Shown piece after piece: positions 38,607-49,866 of a DNA stretch of 64,000 nucleotides. The stretch is taken from positions 13,537,001 to 13,601,000 of the forward strand of contig NC_083387.1 in the NCBI RefSeq assembly GCF_031755915.1, in the 5' to 3' direction. The stretch's first letter is position 1, and each line of letters opens with the position of its first letter. Position numbers and translations under genes: made by a program. A model generated the notes under the pieces. The model worked only from the letters and a program-made list of their open reading frames with translations, did no database searches and was not told the origin of the DNA. The DNA is from Ziziphus jujuba. Taxonomy: Eukaryota > Streptophyta > Magnoliopsida > Rosales > Rhamnaceae.

Positions 38607-39330
38607 GTTTTGTAAGATGTTTCTAAACTTTATTCATAGTTTCAAAATTCTGGGTAATAGAATTTTTATATTTGTAAATGTACATATATCCTCGCATGCT
38701 TTTGCCTCAAGACGACTCTCTGACATAAATCTTTGTAGCGATGCTCTTGGACTGGCATTCCCCACAAATATAAAACATGATGACGAAGGCTGGCATGCAA
38801 AGGTTATGTAAATATAATTAATTTATGTAATTTTATTTTATTTACACACATTAAAAGTTAGGCAAGTGCAGTTTTTCTTTTTCTTTGACTTGTTGCATAT
38901 GTATATATTTTATTTCATGTTCCCTTCTTTATTAGTTTAACTATTTAATGTTCCTTTGCTCTTGTAGTATTGCGTATGCAATAGTTAATTGCCTCCTCCA
39001 GTGGTCCAAGAGCATGCATCAGCCTTTCTGAGTGGACTTTCGAGTGCTCTAAGTTGATGAAGCAGCCCAATTATCCAACAAACTATCTTCATTTTCTGAC
39101 ATCGTCATTTTCATTACGAAAAGTTTCTTCACAAGCTTCCACATTTTGTGTTAGTTTCATGGATAAACATTATACATACAAAATATTTAACTATATATAA
39201 TATAATATAATATATTATATGCATTTATGTTCACCTTCGAACCTTTTTGGAAATGGTCGAGGGAATAAACCCAACTTGAGTTTAATACTCGTACCATGAT
39301 CATGAAAATAGACCTCTATATTAAAAAAAT
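38607..39330 (+). other. Unassigned region with a coding-like short frame
   Basis: A frame from 38617 to 38811 has ordinary protein composition in its second half (ASRRLSDINLCSDALGLAFP, then DDEGWHAK). A second coding-like patch lies near 38985-39165 (SGLSSALSKLMKQPNYPTNY). They could be exon fragments of a captured or decayed gene, but I recognise no family and see no complete gene model. Confidence 0.3.
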
Positions 39331-39332
39331 TG

Positions 39333-40005
39333 GATTAATTACAGTTTAGTATTTTGAATTTTAAAGGTTGTATTGACTGTTAACAAATAGTTCACTTGCA
39401 TTGGACATGATCTGTTTTAATTGAATTTTACCACCTTCAAGGCTTCAACTTTCAGATTTTTACGATTTAGACTATCAACTAAATTAATGTGCATATTGAC
39501 ACCGTAATTTTCAAATTTGTGCAACGAGGGGCTCTCAACTTCATTAATGTGCAATTTAGATTTTCAATTTTTCTAATTGTACAATTTAGGTTTTTAACTT
39601 TTCAGATAATATAATTTAGAAATAAAATAATATTTATTAAAAAATTAATAATCAATAGTGAAAAATGCATAAATAGGTTTAAATTCTATTCAAATGTTTT
39701 TTGGCAAGAAATATCTTTTTTTGGTGAATAAGTTTAAATTAATAAAGATTTTAATGCTTTTAATTTTTTTATATTTTTTAGGTTAATTTTAATAATATTA
39801 TATAATTTTAATTGAAAATAGAAAAATATTAATTTAAATTTATTCACCAAAAATATTTAGTTAAATTATTAATTAAAATTATTTTCTTGAAAAAATATAA
39901 TTCTTTATCGCTAACATGTTTTAAAATTGAATTTAAACCTATTTATAAATTTTGTACTGTTGATTATTAATTATTTTGAATAAAAATTGTTTTATTTATA
40001 TTTTC
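39333..40005. repeat. Inverted-repeat (foldback/MULE-like MITE) element
   Basis: Begins GGATTAATTACAGTTTAGTA. Its inner arms are complementary: 39622-39690 (with TTAATAATCAATAGTG and AATAGGTTTA) pairs with 39937-40004 (AAACCTATTTATAAATTTTG, TTGATTATTAATTATTTT), and TTTGGTGAATAAGTTTAAAT near 39730 pairs with AAATTTATTCACCAAA near 39835. The right outer arm seems to be missing. A related half-element lies at 50590-51010. Confidence 0.55.
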
Positions 40006-40724
40006 TTTTCATGTACATTATATTGATCTTTATTGTCATATCATTATCATTATTATTATTGTTATCATTATTAGTATTATTAGTATTGTTCTTAAAGCAT
40101 GAATCCACACCACTATGAATTGCTACGAATGAGATTGAAACTCAGTTTTCCTGCAAAATAAAGAGAACGTGAAAATCTTTAAGGTATTTATGTGATGCCA
40201 AACAAAAACACTCAAATCTTCAAGTCAGATAGTCTTATAGTTTTTGGAATATGTTATGTGTACTTGGATAAAGGAGAGTAATGAGGTATTTATAAGTTAT
40301 CGGCATTGAATTCTTTTGTTCCTCAAGATATCTGTATCATCAACCCTAATACATTATGAAAGCAGTTACTTTCCTAATTTACATGATTCAAACAATCTTA
40401 TTTAGCACATTTCATGGTATTTAATAATTAGCTAAAATATAGTTCTTGAATATCACTGTTATCTTTTCTTGGACACTCTAAGAAAGACGTAATCATAATA
40501 TTTTAACAAAAGGGCAATAATTAATTACACCTTTGACATATAATGCTTTGACAGCATCCTTGTACAGACCAAGGTGTAGGCTAAGCTGATAACCTTATTC
40601 CATTACCATTACCTATTCATTTCGAAATTATCTCTCAAAACATTCTTGTTAACATTAGCCAAGACATCATTTAGACTTTAGAATTGATTTATTGCTCAAA
40701 ATAAATCCAACCCGAAAATTATTA
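40006..40724. other. Gene-free AT-rich stretch
   Basis: Contains an imperfect (ATT)n-type array near 40043-40090. I see no coding signal and no identifiable element before the LINE relic begins. Confidence 0.5.
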
Positions 40725-42220
40725 TTACTATTTTGAAGGTGATAGTTTGTCTGAGGATTATAATATTTTGGAGGAGATTATTCCTTATTTAGTGACAAAT
40801 GTTAAGAATCAAAGCTCAATTGTTTTCCCCCTTTCAGAAGAAATTAAAGTTGTAGTTTTTAATTTAGATTCTTATAATGCTTCAGGCCTGAGTGGTTTTT
40901 CAAATCCCCTTTTTCAAAAATTTTGGGATTTGATTTCTTTAGATATTTTTTTGTCGCTGGTAATATTCGATCTGAATTGAATTCTAACTTTGTGGTTTTG
41001 ATTCCTAAAGTTCCTGGTGCAGATACTGTTGATAAATAAAGGCCATAATGTTAGGCAATTTTTTATTTAAAATTGTTTCAAGGATTCTGGTGGATAGACT
41101 TGTTGATGTTGCTTCTAAAATTGTTTCTGATAATTAATTTGGTTTTATCAGAGGTCGGAATGTGGAGAATTGTATAGTAGTGGCATCTAAGCATGTCAAT
41201 CATCTGGATTGTAACAACTTTGAAGGTAATATTGCTTTAAAGTTGGACATTCGTAAAGCTTTCGATTCTATAAAATGGATTTTTTGTTGAAAGTCTTGTA
41301 CAACTTGGTTTTTCTACTAAATTTTGCACCTAAATTAAGAATATTCTTGAATATGCAATAATTTCAATTTTGATTAATGGAGTGCTTGAAGGTTATTTTA
41401 GTTGTTCGAGATCGATGAGACAAGGAGATCCTTTGTCTCCTTTTTTCATTTGGCATTACCGAAGATTTCTTGAGCCATTATTTTTCTTGTATGGTGGATC
41501 TTAATTTATTAACCCTTATTTCTTCTCCAAGGAATTGTGCAGCTCCCAAGGTATTTTAATGCTTTAACCCATTGTAGCTCCATTTTTGGTCAGCATGTGA
41601 ATTCAAATAAATCTTTTGTTTATTTTGGTTTTGCCAAAAGAGTATTCTGGATATCATGGGCGTGGGCTACAAATTTTTTGCCTTTTGTTTAGCTTGTTGT
41701 TCTTCTTTTTTAAAGGCAAACCTAATTAGGCTTCTTTTGACCTTATTAATTGCATTTTGAAACAATTAGCCATTCTTTATCTCGGACATGACATCTTTGT
41801 TTAATTAACTTTGTTGTTACTTCCAAATTTGTTCATACTTTCATGATTTATAAATGACCTGGAGATTTGTTAAGCTCTTTAAATAGAGCTATTTGAAATT
41901 TTCTTTGCTCTAGTTCTTTTTTAATTAAGAAACCAATTATTATTTCTTGGTCCATAGTTTATTTGCCGATTTAAAAGGGTGGTTTGGGGAGTGAAGAATT
42001 TGGTTATGCTTGATAAAGCTTTATTAAGCAGATGAGCTTCAAAATTGATGATTGAAGCTTCATTTGTTTTTCGATTTCTTTGCACTCATTTTTTTGGGTT
42101 ATTTGAATCCTTCCTATTATATGCCTTCTTCAACATGGATGGGACTTTGAGATATTTATATTTCTTTGTCGAGGAAATCTTTATGGATTATTAGTAGACA
42201 TTCTTGAGTACAGTTTTTTG

Positions 42221-42409
42221 TGATGACAAGTGTGGGCGAGTTGGGGCATTGACAGGGTATCTGATATCCAATCTCACATCGTCCGGATATGGATAAGGGG
42301 ATAGTTCAAAAATCTCTGAATAAAAAAATCTCATACCGAATGTCATAACTAAATTGGAGACAATATCGGCAGAGAATGAAAAATCCACCAGTGAAAACGA
42401 GATGTTATA
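42221..42409 (+). repeat. 5' LTR of the Cassandra-like TRIM, 5S part deleted
   Basis: Only 189 bases long. It keeps the start (GTGTGGGCGAG.., CACATCG) and the tail (AAATTGGAGACAATATCGGC.., GATGTTATA) but jumps from GGATAGTTCAAA to AATCTCTGAATAAAAAAATC, lacking the 5S-like block found in the right LTR. Confidence 0.8.
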
Positions 42410-42478
42410 AATGGTATTAGACCTTGTACCTGATAGAAAGTGTGCTAGAAAAGACATTGAGCCCAAGGGGGTGGATTA

Positions 42479-42942
42479 TGAAGACCAGTGTGGGCTGACG
42501 AATGGCATTAGCAGGCTGTCTGATGTCTAATTCTACATCGCTCGAGTGTGAATCAAGGAATGGTTTAAATGTAACGATAGTCATTCTCATAACACCAATG
42601 CCTTTTTAGAACGGTTGGCTTTAGGGTTCAAAAGAACTCTGAAGTTAAGCATGCTCAGGTAAAAGTAATTCAAAGTCATATGATCTCTTAGCAAGCTCTA
42701 AACAAAAAAAATCTCATACTTAGTGTTGTGGCTAAATTAGGAATAATATTAGAAGAGAGTTATAGGTCCACTAGTGAAAGTAAGAGTAATCTAAGGATGG
42801 GAGATCTCCTGGGGAGCAATGAACAAAATAATCCTATACCGAGTGTAGAGGCTAAATTGGAGACAATATCGAAAAAGAATGACAGGTCTGCTAGTAAGGT
42901 GGGATATTAATGACAGGTCTGCTAGTAAGGTGGGATATTACA
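42479..42942 (+). repeat. 3' LTR of the Cassandra-like TRIM, with internal duplication
   Basis: 464 bases. A segment of about 120 bases (42661-42780) that starts at the end of the 5S block and includes the tail GTGGCTAAATTAGG..ACTAGTGAAAG is repeated at 42781-42909. The last 31 bases are then duplicated perfectly (42879-42909 and 42910-42940). Confidence 0.82.
42630..42694 (+). other. 5S rRNA-like segment within the TRIM LTR
   Basis: GAACTCTGAAGTTAAGCATG followed by CTCAGGTAAAAGTAATTC matches the A-box to intermediate-element part of plant 5S rRNA genes with a few substitutions; the downstream C-box here is degenerate. A better C-box (GGATGGGAGATCTCCTGGGG) lies in the repeated segment near 42795. 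It is a fossil Pol III-type promoter, not a functional 5S gene. Confidence 0.8.
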
Positions 42943-42992
42943 TGTTGGGTTGATAATTGATTGGGGATTTCGACTATTGAGTTTGTACCCAA

Positions 42993-43022
42993 TTCTTCTT
43001 CTTCTTCTTCTTCTTCTTCTTC
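42993..43022. repeat. (TTC)n microsatellite
   Basis: About ten TTC units just downstream of the TRIM, followed by a poly-T run. Confidence 0.85.
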
Positions 43023-43966
43023 CTTTTTTTTTTTTTGAATGTTAATCTTTGTGTCAAAGATTTGCTTGATGATGATGGCAATCGGTTGTTGCCATCAGCT
43101 TTTCATTTGGCTTTTCCAGTTTATGTGATTATATTGATAAAGTTGTAATGATTTGCATAAACCAAAAGAAAGGTTGGATTTATTTAGTTGCAGGTTGACT
43201 TTCTTGTTAGCAAGCTTACAATCATTTTATAGGTTTAGTTTGTGCACTATATTGGGTCAGTTGCATTTGGAAGAGCTTTGTTCCTCCTTCTTGTTCATAT
43301 TGGTTTAGTGAGTTCTTTTAAGTCATCTTCCTATCAATGATGCTAGGAAAGGTATGTTTTATGTTTCTAGTTGTCATTTGTATGGTTAACATGTGGAGAC
43401 TTTGAATAATATATACGTTTTTTGTCTTTATGTTTTGGGCATTTAGGATTGTGTTGCTTCTGCTTTTGGAATTTGGCTGGATTTGACTTTGTCCATTTAG
43501 GATTTTGTCCAAACAGTTTTATTTGCTCATGTTAGTTAAAATTGATATATTTGTTGACAGTTGCTTTACTTTTGGGATTTTATGCTATTAAGTTTGCTAA
43601 AAAACAAAAGCAACTTATGTTTTTATTCCTTTGGCTCATTCTCTTGCTTTTATATGGGCTGCTGTTTAGGAATCCAATAATTTGCATAATGGTTCAATGT
43701 GTAATTTTATCAATGATTTATTAGTTTTAAGGGCTTTAGGGGGTCATTGGTAACCCTTCTAAAGCACTTAAAAAAAATTTCTATGGTTTGGTCTTTTCCT
43801 TCACTTGGTTGGATAAAGGTGGATACAAATGGAGCTACCTAGGAATGTCTAGTTTCAAGGTGTTCTTTTTTTTTTTTTTTTCAGTTTTTATATAATAAAG
43901 GAGGTTCATTAAAGGAAGTTTTATTGTTCTTTTAGAAATTTGTTGTGCTTATGAAAGTGAGCTCTG

Positions 43967-44524
43967 AAGTTGACTATGGAAAAGACATTTGCATCCGTAA
44001 CAAGGATGAAAACCATTAGACTCATCCTTACTTTTTCGGTTACCAAGCAATGGAAAATGTTTCATTTGGATGTGAAATCGGCATTCTTGAATGGTATGTT
44101 GCAAGAAGAACTGTATGTGAAGCAACCCGAGGACCATGTGATTCAAGGACATGAAGATAAAACTTATAAGCTTCACAAAGCCTTATATGATCTTAAACAA
44201 GCACTTAGAGTTTGATATGGAAGGATTTGTGATTACTTGCTTGGACATGGCTTTAGGAGCAGTCAAAATGAACTCACCTTGTATGTGAGGATTGAAGTAT
44301 AGTAGTGATTTCTTTGTATGTGGATCACTTGTTGGTCACGGCGAGTACCCAAGGAATGTAGATAAGTTCATGCATGAACTTGAAAAGAAGTTTGAGATGT
44401 CTAGCTTGGTTCTCGTGAATTACTTCCTTGATGTGGAAGTAATGCAACGCCAAAAATGAATATTTATATTACAAGAAAAATACATCAAGGATCTCTTGAA
44501 GAAGTTTAATCTTGAAGAATGCAA
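43967..44524 (+). pseudogene. Fragment of a second copia reverse transcriptase
   Basis: The plus-strand frame starts inside the RT domain (EVDYGKTFASVTRMKTIRLI) and runs through WKMFHLDVKSAFLNGMLQEE, LYVKQPEDHV and KLHKALYDLKQALRV, all canonical copia RT blocks. After stops it continues with VISLYVDHLLVT (active-site box, with one Asp replaced by His) and, after a frameshift, IFILQEKYIKDLLKKFNLEE. Both ends are cut and no LTRs are nearby. It is on the opposite strand from, and better conserved than, the copia element at 26-38 kb. Confidence 0.82.
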
Positions 44525-45971
44525 TCCAATCCTATAATATAATTATAAATAGAGGAATCCTTATCTAAAGTTGAAATGTGACTTTAAATTATTCCAATAT
44601 TGTACAAAATAGCCCAATATATAATAATTTAACAATAAAAGGAGAAATCTTTGAAGATTGAAATGTGATTTTGAACTACCCAAAGATTATACATGTTTGT
44701 CTTCAATTATATTGCTTAAAAAATTGTAAATAGCTTCCAAAAATGAAGAGGTAGATTCACTTAAAAAATATAAATAAATAAATAAATAAATGAAGAGGTA
44801 GATTAATCACATCCAAATTTAACTAACAAATAAAACAAAGCCTATAAAAAAATTACATAAATTAATGTAAATATCAACATGAGAACAAGTATGATGGATT
44901 TTTGTATTCTAGCTTTCTCTTTCGTAGCAAATGGAAAGACTAGCTGTTATTTAATGTTTTTCTTGCCATTCTCTCGATACACTCAAAAAAGAAAAAGTGT
45001 ATAAATGTTCAAAATGTGGTTTCACATGGAAACAAAAAATGCAATTTTGCCGTTTAGGTGCCATTTAATAAAGTGGTTAGTTTTTTTTTTTCTATCTAAT
45101 ATGTGTAATTTTTTTACTTTTAAGTGGTATTTAAAATTTATTTGGTATATATTTACAAAGTTAAAAGGGAAAAAAAATTGAACACAAGTACAAATTGTAT
45201 TGGTTTTTCTTTTAAATAATACTAAGATATTTATAAAATAATATGCATTAATATATTATTGATTTATATATTTGTATAATTTAAAAAATAAATCCTTAAA
45301 TATATAAATAAATAAATAATATATTATCATATTATTTGACAAATCATTTTGTTAAATTTTTAATAGTTTTTGAATTATTATTTTTCTTTTAATTATTTAA
45401 CTGTTTGTAACATCTAATAAACTATAATTTCAACTACCAAAACTTGGGATGAGCAAATTATACCTATATAGGAAGAAAAAATTAGAAAAAAAAAATTAAC
45501 CTTGTTAACAATTGACATCTTATATTGCAAAAATCTGTTCTTATTTTACCAGCCAAAAAAAAAAAAAAACCGTTTCTTATTTAATGAAACTTATAGCTGC
45601 AATAAGGACATTTTCCAGTCTTTCAATGCTATTTTTGGTCAAATTTTAAAGTCTATGAGAAGATTGTTATATGCTATTTTTTTACTTTTATTTATTTATT
45701 TTTGCTAAAAAGAGCTTTATATGTTGTTAGGTGTTAAGTACACTGGACGTTTAATCAATAAAATAAACAATAATTTTCTTTTATCTGCTCATAAATCTTT
45801 GGTTGCAATGTGTGAACCAATGAAACACAATATTTCATATAAAAAAATTTTTAAAATAAGATTTCCACCGATCCGTGAGCTCAGCTTGTGGGCTTTGCAT
45901 TTCATTACGAATTGCGGGTCATTCACCATTCGGTAAACCCAAAATAAATACAAAAATAAATTAATTAATTA
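44525..45971. other. AT-rich region without a recognisable gene
   Basis: Short frames (for example 45502-45708 and 45721-45936) have no family signature. It contains an (AAAT)n run near 44766-44790 and several poly-T/poly-A tracts. Confidence 0.5.
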
Positions 45972-47060
45972 TATGAGCTATTCTAAAATAGCTCTGTTTT
46001 TCCATTCCAACATAACTTTTTTTTTTCTTTTTTTTGTTTGCCTGTTTTCCATTTATATTCCGTATTATTTTGTAATAGGCCACACATAAATAAAATGATA
46101 ATCATTAAAATTATACTGAGACAAAGAGGGGGAGGGAGAGAGAGAGAGAGAGAGAGAGATGAAATTAACCTTATCTTAAACAAAATTAATGTTTTTTGTT
46201 TTTTTTTTTTTTGGGGCCAACAGAACATATAGCAGCTATTACTTAAGGTTTCTATGCGCTAGATAGTCTCCCTAATTGACTTTTTTTTTTTTTTTTTTTT
46301 CTCCCAAACAATATTTTTCAAGCAGAAACTTGGAGCAAGAGTGTTGTCTGCTGGGATTCATGATCAAGAAAAATAGGTTAATTGTTTGGTTAAAAATGAA
46401 AAGAGTATGAATAAAACATTAAGAGATGAGTTTTTTTATCTAAAATAATCCCTCTAGAGGAATTATTAGAAGAAAATATATTCAATTACTACAAAATAAC
46501 TAAATTTATTTAAAATTTTTTCCTTTCTTTCATTTTTCATTTTTATACTCAATAAAACATAAAAAGTAGTTTTCTATCTTTCATGTCATACCAAACAACA
46601 TTAAAAACAAAAACAAAAAGACAAAAAATTTCCATGTCTTTTTCTCTTCCATTTTTCATCTTTCCTATTTTCCATCCATCCTTCAAAACAAGGGCATAGG
46701 CTCTTAGACGAGAATGAATTGTTGAATGTTGGTTGTGAGACTTTTACTTGGTAATCTCCCTAGAAAAGGGAGGCTTTATTGAACCTTTGACATCAATTTT
46801 TCCATTGACTTCCTCCAAACGCCGCTCATGCAATGGCTTATCAACAACATCACCAGCTGGCAAATTCTTGAAATTGTTCTCAGTCAATCACATTTGGTAG
46901 CATCCTTGGGGACTCCATGCTGCCCAAATTACAATTCCTTGTACGTGAGGATGTAATGTTCTCAAGTTCGTAGCTGCCCACGTAAAGGCAAGAAATAACA
47001 ACTCCCTACCAAGGATTCTCGTATTATTATTATTATGACATATTTAATTAAAAACATATT
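45972..47060 (-). repeat. Left copy of a direct segmental duplication carrying the xylanase 3' region
   Basis: Begins GAGCTATTCTAAAATAGCTC and matches the segment from about 48031 onward, through the xylanase last exon and into its upstream intron. It differs by an insertion of about 320 bases (46370-46690) in the exon and by many substitutions. Confidence 0.75.
46321..46973 (-). pseudogene. GH10 xylanase last-exon pseudogene (copy 1)
   Basis: Minus-strand translation of about 46690-46973 gives HPHVQGIVIWAAWSPQGCYQ then M, a stop (TGA) where the better copy has Cys, then LTENNFKNLPAGDVVDK and VNGKIDV. The end of the exon (46321-46369) is separated by an unrelated insertion of about 320 bases. 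Both lesions rule out function. Confidence 0.82.
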
Positions 47061-47476
47061 TGCATTACCAAACCCCATTAGGCTATACTACTAGAAGGAT
47101 TCATCAGTAATTTTGACTACTGCCCGCAGCCTTGAAAGATTTTTCAAAGACTTTCATATAACTCATAAAATTAAGGTGTCATTTGTTAATACCATTGGTT
47201 TTTAGTTTTTTTTTTTTTTCAAGTATTAATTAATAATATTTATTATTATTCAATATTTTAAATAACTATAAATTTAAAACAAATAAAATTGAAATTAAAA
47301 ACCAATATAATTTAAAATTGTATCTAATTTGGTGTTTATAGTTAATTTTTTCTCTAAAAATTATATTAAACATAGATGTCTCACAAACTCTAAATAACAT
47401 TTAAAATAAACAATTATATATAATTATGTAGAAAAAATTTTAAAAACAAAAAGTAAATACCAACAAATGGCACCTA

Positions 47477-47516
<40 letters not shown>

Positions 47517-47623
47517 ACGGCACCTTAGTAACATGGATTTCTTAATGCCTTTTGGAATCTCGAATCCCCATTGCATCAACAAACCCATGCACTTAGATCT
47601 CATGTTCACAAATATTTAAACTG

Positions 47624-47656
<33 letters not shown>

Positions 47657-48030
47657 AAGGGGTTGGGTCAAAAGCAAGTGGTTCAACGGAGGGGTTTCAC
47701 ATTCAAGACAAGAAGCAAAGTAGTCAATTTTTCAATTTTTTAATTTTTTAAAACATAGATGGGGGTAAAATGGGACTTCAGTGTAAAATAGCTTAGTGGG
47801 TTGGGTAATTTTCATTATAGCCCAATCTCAATGGTATTGGCTGAAGAAAGCCCAACAGGGGGTTTTGATGTCTCAACAAAAGAGATTACTTGTATAAAGC
47901 ATATTTTAGAAAGGATACAACACCGATCCTCGAGCCTGAGTCTCTTGTCATTGCACACCGTTGAGACTGGCAAGATCCTGTGTTCGAGACCTGATTGGTG
48001 AAGAAGACAAAAAAGAAGAAAATGAAAAAA
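47061..48030. other. Spacer between the two xylanase copies
   Basis: AT-rich, with an AT array at 47481-47511 and a poly-A run of about 30 near 47623-47654. Bases 47925-48000 contain CTCGAGCCTGAGTCTC.. and TGTGTTCGAGACCTGATTGG, a B-box-like sequence suggesting a SINE scrap. No gene is seen. Confidence 0.45.
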
Positions 48031-49020
48031 AATGAGCTATTCTAAAATAGCTCTGTTTTTTTATTCCATTCCAAAATAGCATAGTTTTTTTTTTTTTTTT
48101 CATTTATATATAATCACCAAAAGAGAGACAATGAAAATTAATATTTTCATTTTCAAAAGAATATATGGTAGCTATTGTTTTAAGTTTTTTATATACTAGT
48201 TTATCCTTATGATTGTATTTTCTGCCATCACATTGCTAATCTTATATAAAATTTGTACCTCTTTTTTTTTTCATTTATTTTATTTTTATTAATCCTTCGA
48301 AATAGCATTTTTTTTTTAATGTATATATAATCATTAAAATTACACCAAAAAAAAAACAAATAAAAATTAATATTTTCATTACCAAAAGAATATATAGTAG
48401 CTATTGTTTAAGTTTTTTTATGTAATAGTTTATTCTTATCATTGCATTTTCTACCATCACATTGCATAAAAATTACACATAAAATTTGTACCTCGTTTTT
48501 TTTTTTTCATTTTTTTTATTTATTAATTCTCTGCAAACAACAATTTCTCAAGCAGAAACTTGAAACAAACGTGTTGTGTGCTGGGATTCATCATCAACCC
48601 GTGCTGCCACACTCAAGCTCTGAGACAAGAATGAATTGTTGAGTGTCGGGTGAGAGACTTTAACTTGGTAATCTCCATGGAAAAGGGAGGTCTTATAGAA
48701 ACCATGGCCATCAATTTTTCCATTGATTTCCTCCAAACCCCACTCACGCAATAGCTTATCAACAACATCACCAGTTGGCAAATTCTTGAAATTGTTATCG
48801 GTCAAGCACATTTGGTAGCACCCTTGAGGACTCCATGCTGCCCAAATTACAATTCCTTGCACTTTTGGATGTGATCTTCCCTCTCTTAATATCTGCTCCA
48901 AGTACGCCACCTGCCCACGTAGAAACAAGAAACTACAACTTGTTATCACTCAACGATTCACTCTGTCTTGCTCATTATTGTCTCATTCTCCGTCTTATTA
49001 TTACTTTTATGACAAGTTAA
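48031..49020 (-). repeat. Right copy of the segmental duplication, with an internal tandem repeat
   Basis: Direct counterpart of 45972-47060. Downstream of the xylanase stop it also holds an internal duplication of about 229 bases: the AAAATTAATATTTTCATT..GTAGCTATTGTTT block at about 48133 recurs at about 48362. Confidence 0.72.
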
Positions 49021-49866
49021 TTAAATAATAAAAACACAAAGAGCAGCCAAATTAACCAAAATAGAAAAAGAGTCTTTCTTTTTTTTTCTTTTTCTTTTTT
49101 TTAACCTGGTTAGGACTGCTTTTAACATCTACTTCTGTAAGCCAAATGGGAAATCCTGTTGCAGCAAGAGTATCAATGGAAGATCTTATATAAGGAAGAT
49201 TAGGAGGAGTAGTAAAATGGGACTCAAGGCCAATCCCCAAACGAATATTGCCATTGCCAGGAAAACTTTGGATCTCTCTAAGCTTTGCAAGGTATTTAGC
49301 TGGTGTTGAGAACTGATCTCCCGGTTCCTCTATAGTGTTGTACTCATTTAAGAAAAATGTGGTAGTTCCATCAGCTTTGGAAGCCAAATTATAGAAAACC
49401 GATGAAGCTGTATTACCAATCTTGCTCTCGAAGAAATTGTGGTGCAAATTTTCATTGACAACATCCCAAGCAATCACTTGGCCTTTGTACCGGGACATAA
49501 TGGAATTTGGCCTCCTTGAAGCAGCGGAAGAAAGTTATTGCCCTGAGAGAGATTTGACCCAGAAGGGTTGGCCTCGGACAGAAATCCCATGTTGTTTGGT
49601 GAATTGAAGCATTGCATCAGAGACTGAATAGTCTTCCTTTCCTTGATTTGCTTCATTTCTGTACCATTTCATTTCGTTCTCGAACGTGGTCACTGTGAAT
49701 CGCCGCAAAGTGAACCAGTTCTTATACGCATTGTTGTTGAGGATGTTCTTGTTTATAGCGCAACCAAATGGGAAACTAGATTGCTTTTGTTGGATTGAGA
49801 TTGTTGCATTTGGTAGAGGATTTCCTTTTGCATCAACATCTTTGATTTTCACATTCCTCTTATTTG
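48548..49866 (-). pseudogene. Truncated GH10 endo-1,4-beta-xylanase gene (copy 2)
   Basis: Two exons remain (49106-49866 and 48548-48910), joined by a GT..AG intron (..SSPNQ|VAYLEQ..). The protein shows the plant GH10 order: NVKIKDVDAKGNPLPNATIS, FPFGCAINKNIL, FTVTTFENEMKWYRNE, VIAWDVVNENLHHNFFE (acid/base Glu in NEN), FFLNEYNTIEE, IRLGIGLESHF, PIWLTEVDV (nucleophile Glu), GIVIWAAWSPQGCYQMCLTD. Plant enzymes of this type cut xylan in cell walls and carry N-terminal CBM22 modules. Here everything upstream of NVKIKD is missing, replaced by LINE sequence near 49880. About ten residues are missing after SVRG (where HNxFWDD is usual), and an in-frame TAA follows KSLSGQ. Both catalytic Glu codons survive, but the gene is a pseudogene. 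Confidence 0.87.

Larger units (their letters stand above)
42221..42942 (+). mobile_element. Cassandra-like TRIM retrotransposon with 5S rRNA-derived LTR sequence
   Basis: The order is 5' LTR (42221-42409), a 2-base gap, PBS-like TGGTATTAGACC (42412-42423), a 55-base interior with a purine tract AAGGGGGTGGA, then 3' LTR (42479-42942). Both LTRs start TGAWGACMAGTGTGGG; the right one ends TTACA. The flanks TTTTG and TGTTG are a possible 5-bp target duplication with one mismatch. The 3' LTR holds GAACTCTGAAGTTAAGCATG and GGATGGGAGATCTCCTGGGG, which match the internal promoter part of plant 5S rRNA (CTCCGAAGTTAAGC; GGATGGGTGACCTCCTGGG). Carrying 5S sequence in the LTR is the defining trait of Cassandra TRIMs. 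It encodes no protein. Confidence 0.87.
40725..43966 (+). pseudogene. Non-LTR retrotransposon (LINE/L1-like) RT and RNase H relic, left part
   Basis: Plus-strand frames, repeatedly shifted, give the L1-like RT order: EEIKVVVFNLDSYNASGLSG, then NFVVLIPKVPGADTVDK, then QFGFIRGRNVENCIVVASKH (with one stop), ALKLDIRKAFDSIKW and SRSMRQGDPLSPF near 41405-41450. Later segments match the post-RT region (SFVYFG near 41615). From about 43795, GWIKVDTNGA opens a LINE-type RNase H domain and breaks off near 43966. A Cassandra-like TRIM (42221-42942) lies inside. No intact frame remains. Confidence 0.78.

Noticed and set aside
42630..42830. Functional 5S rRNA gene
   Set aside because: Only the internal part of 5S is present, mutated, and it sits within the LTR of a TRIM element.
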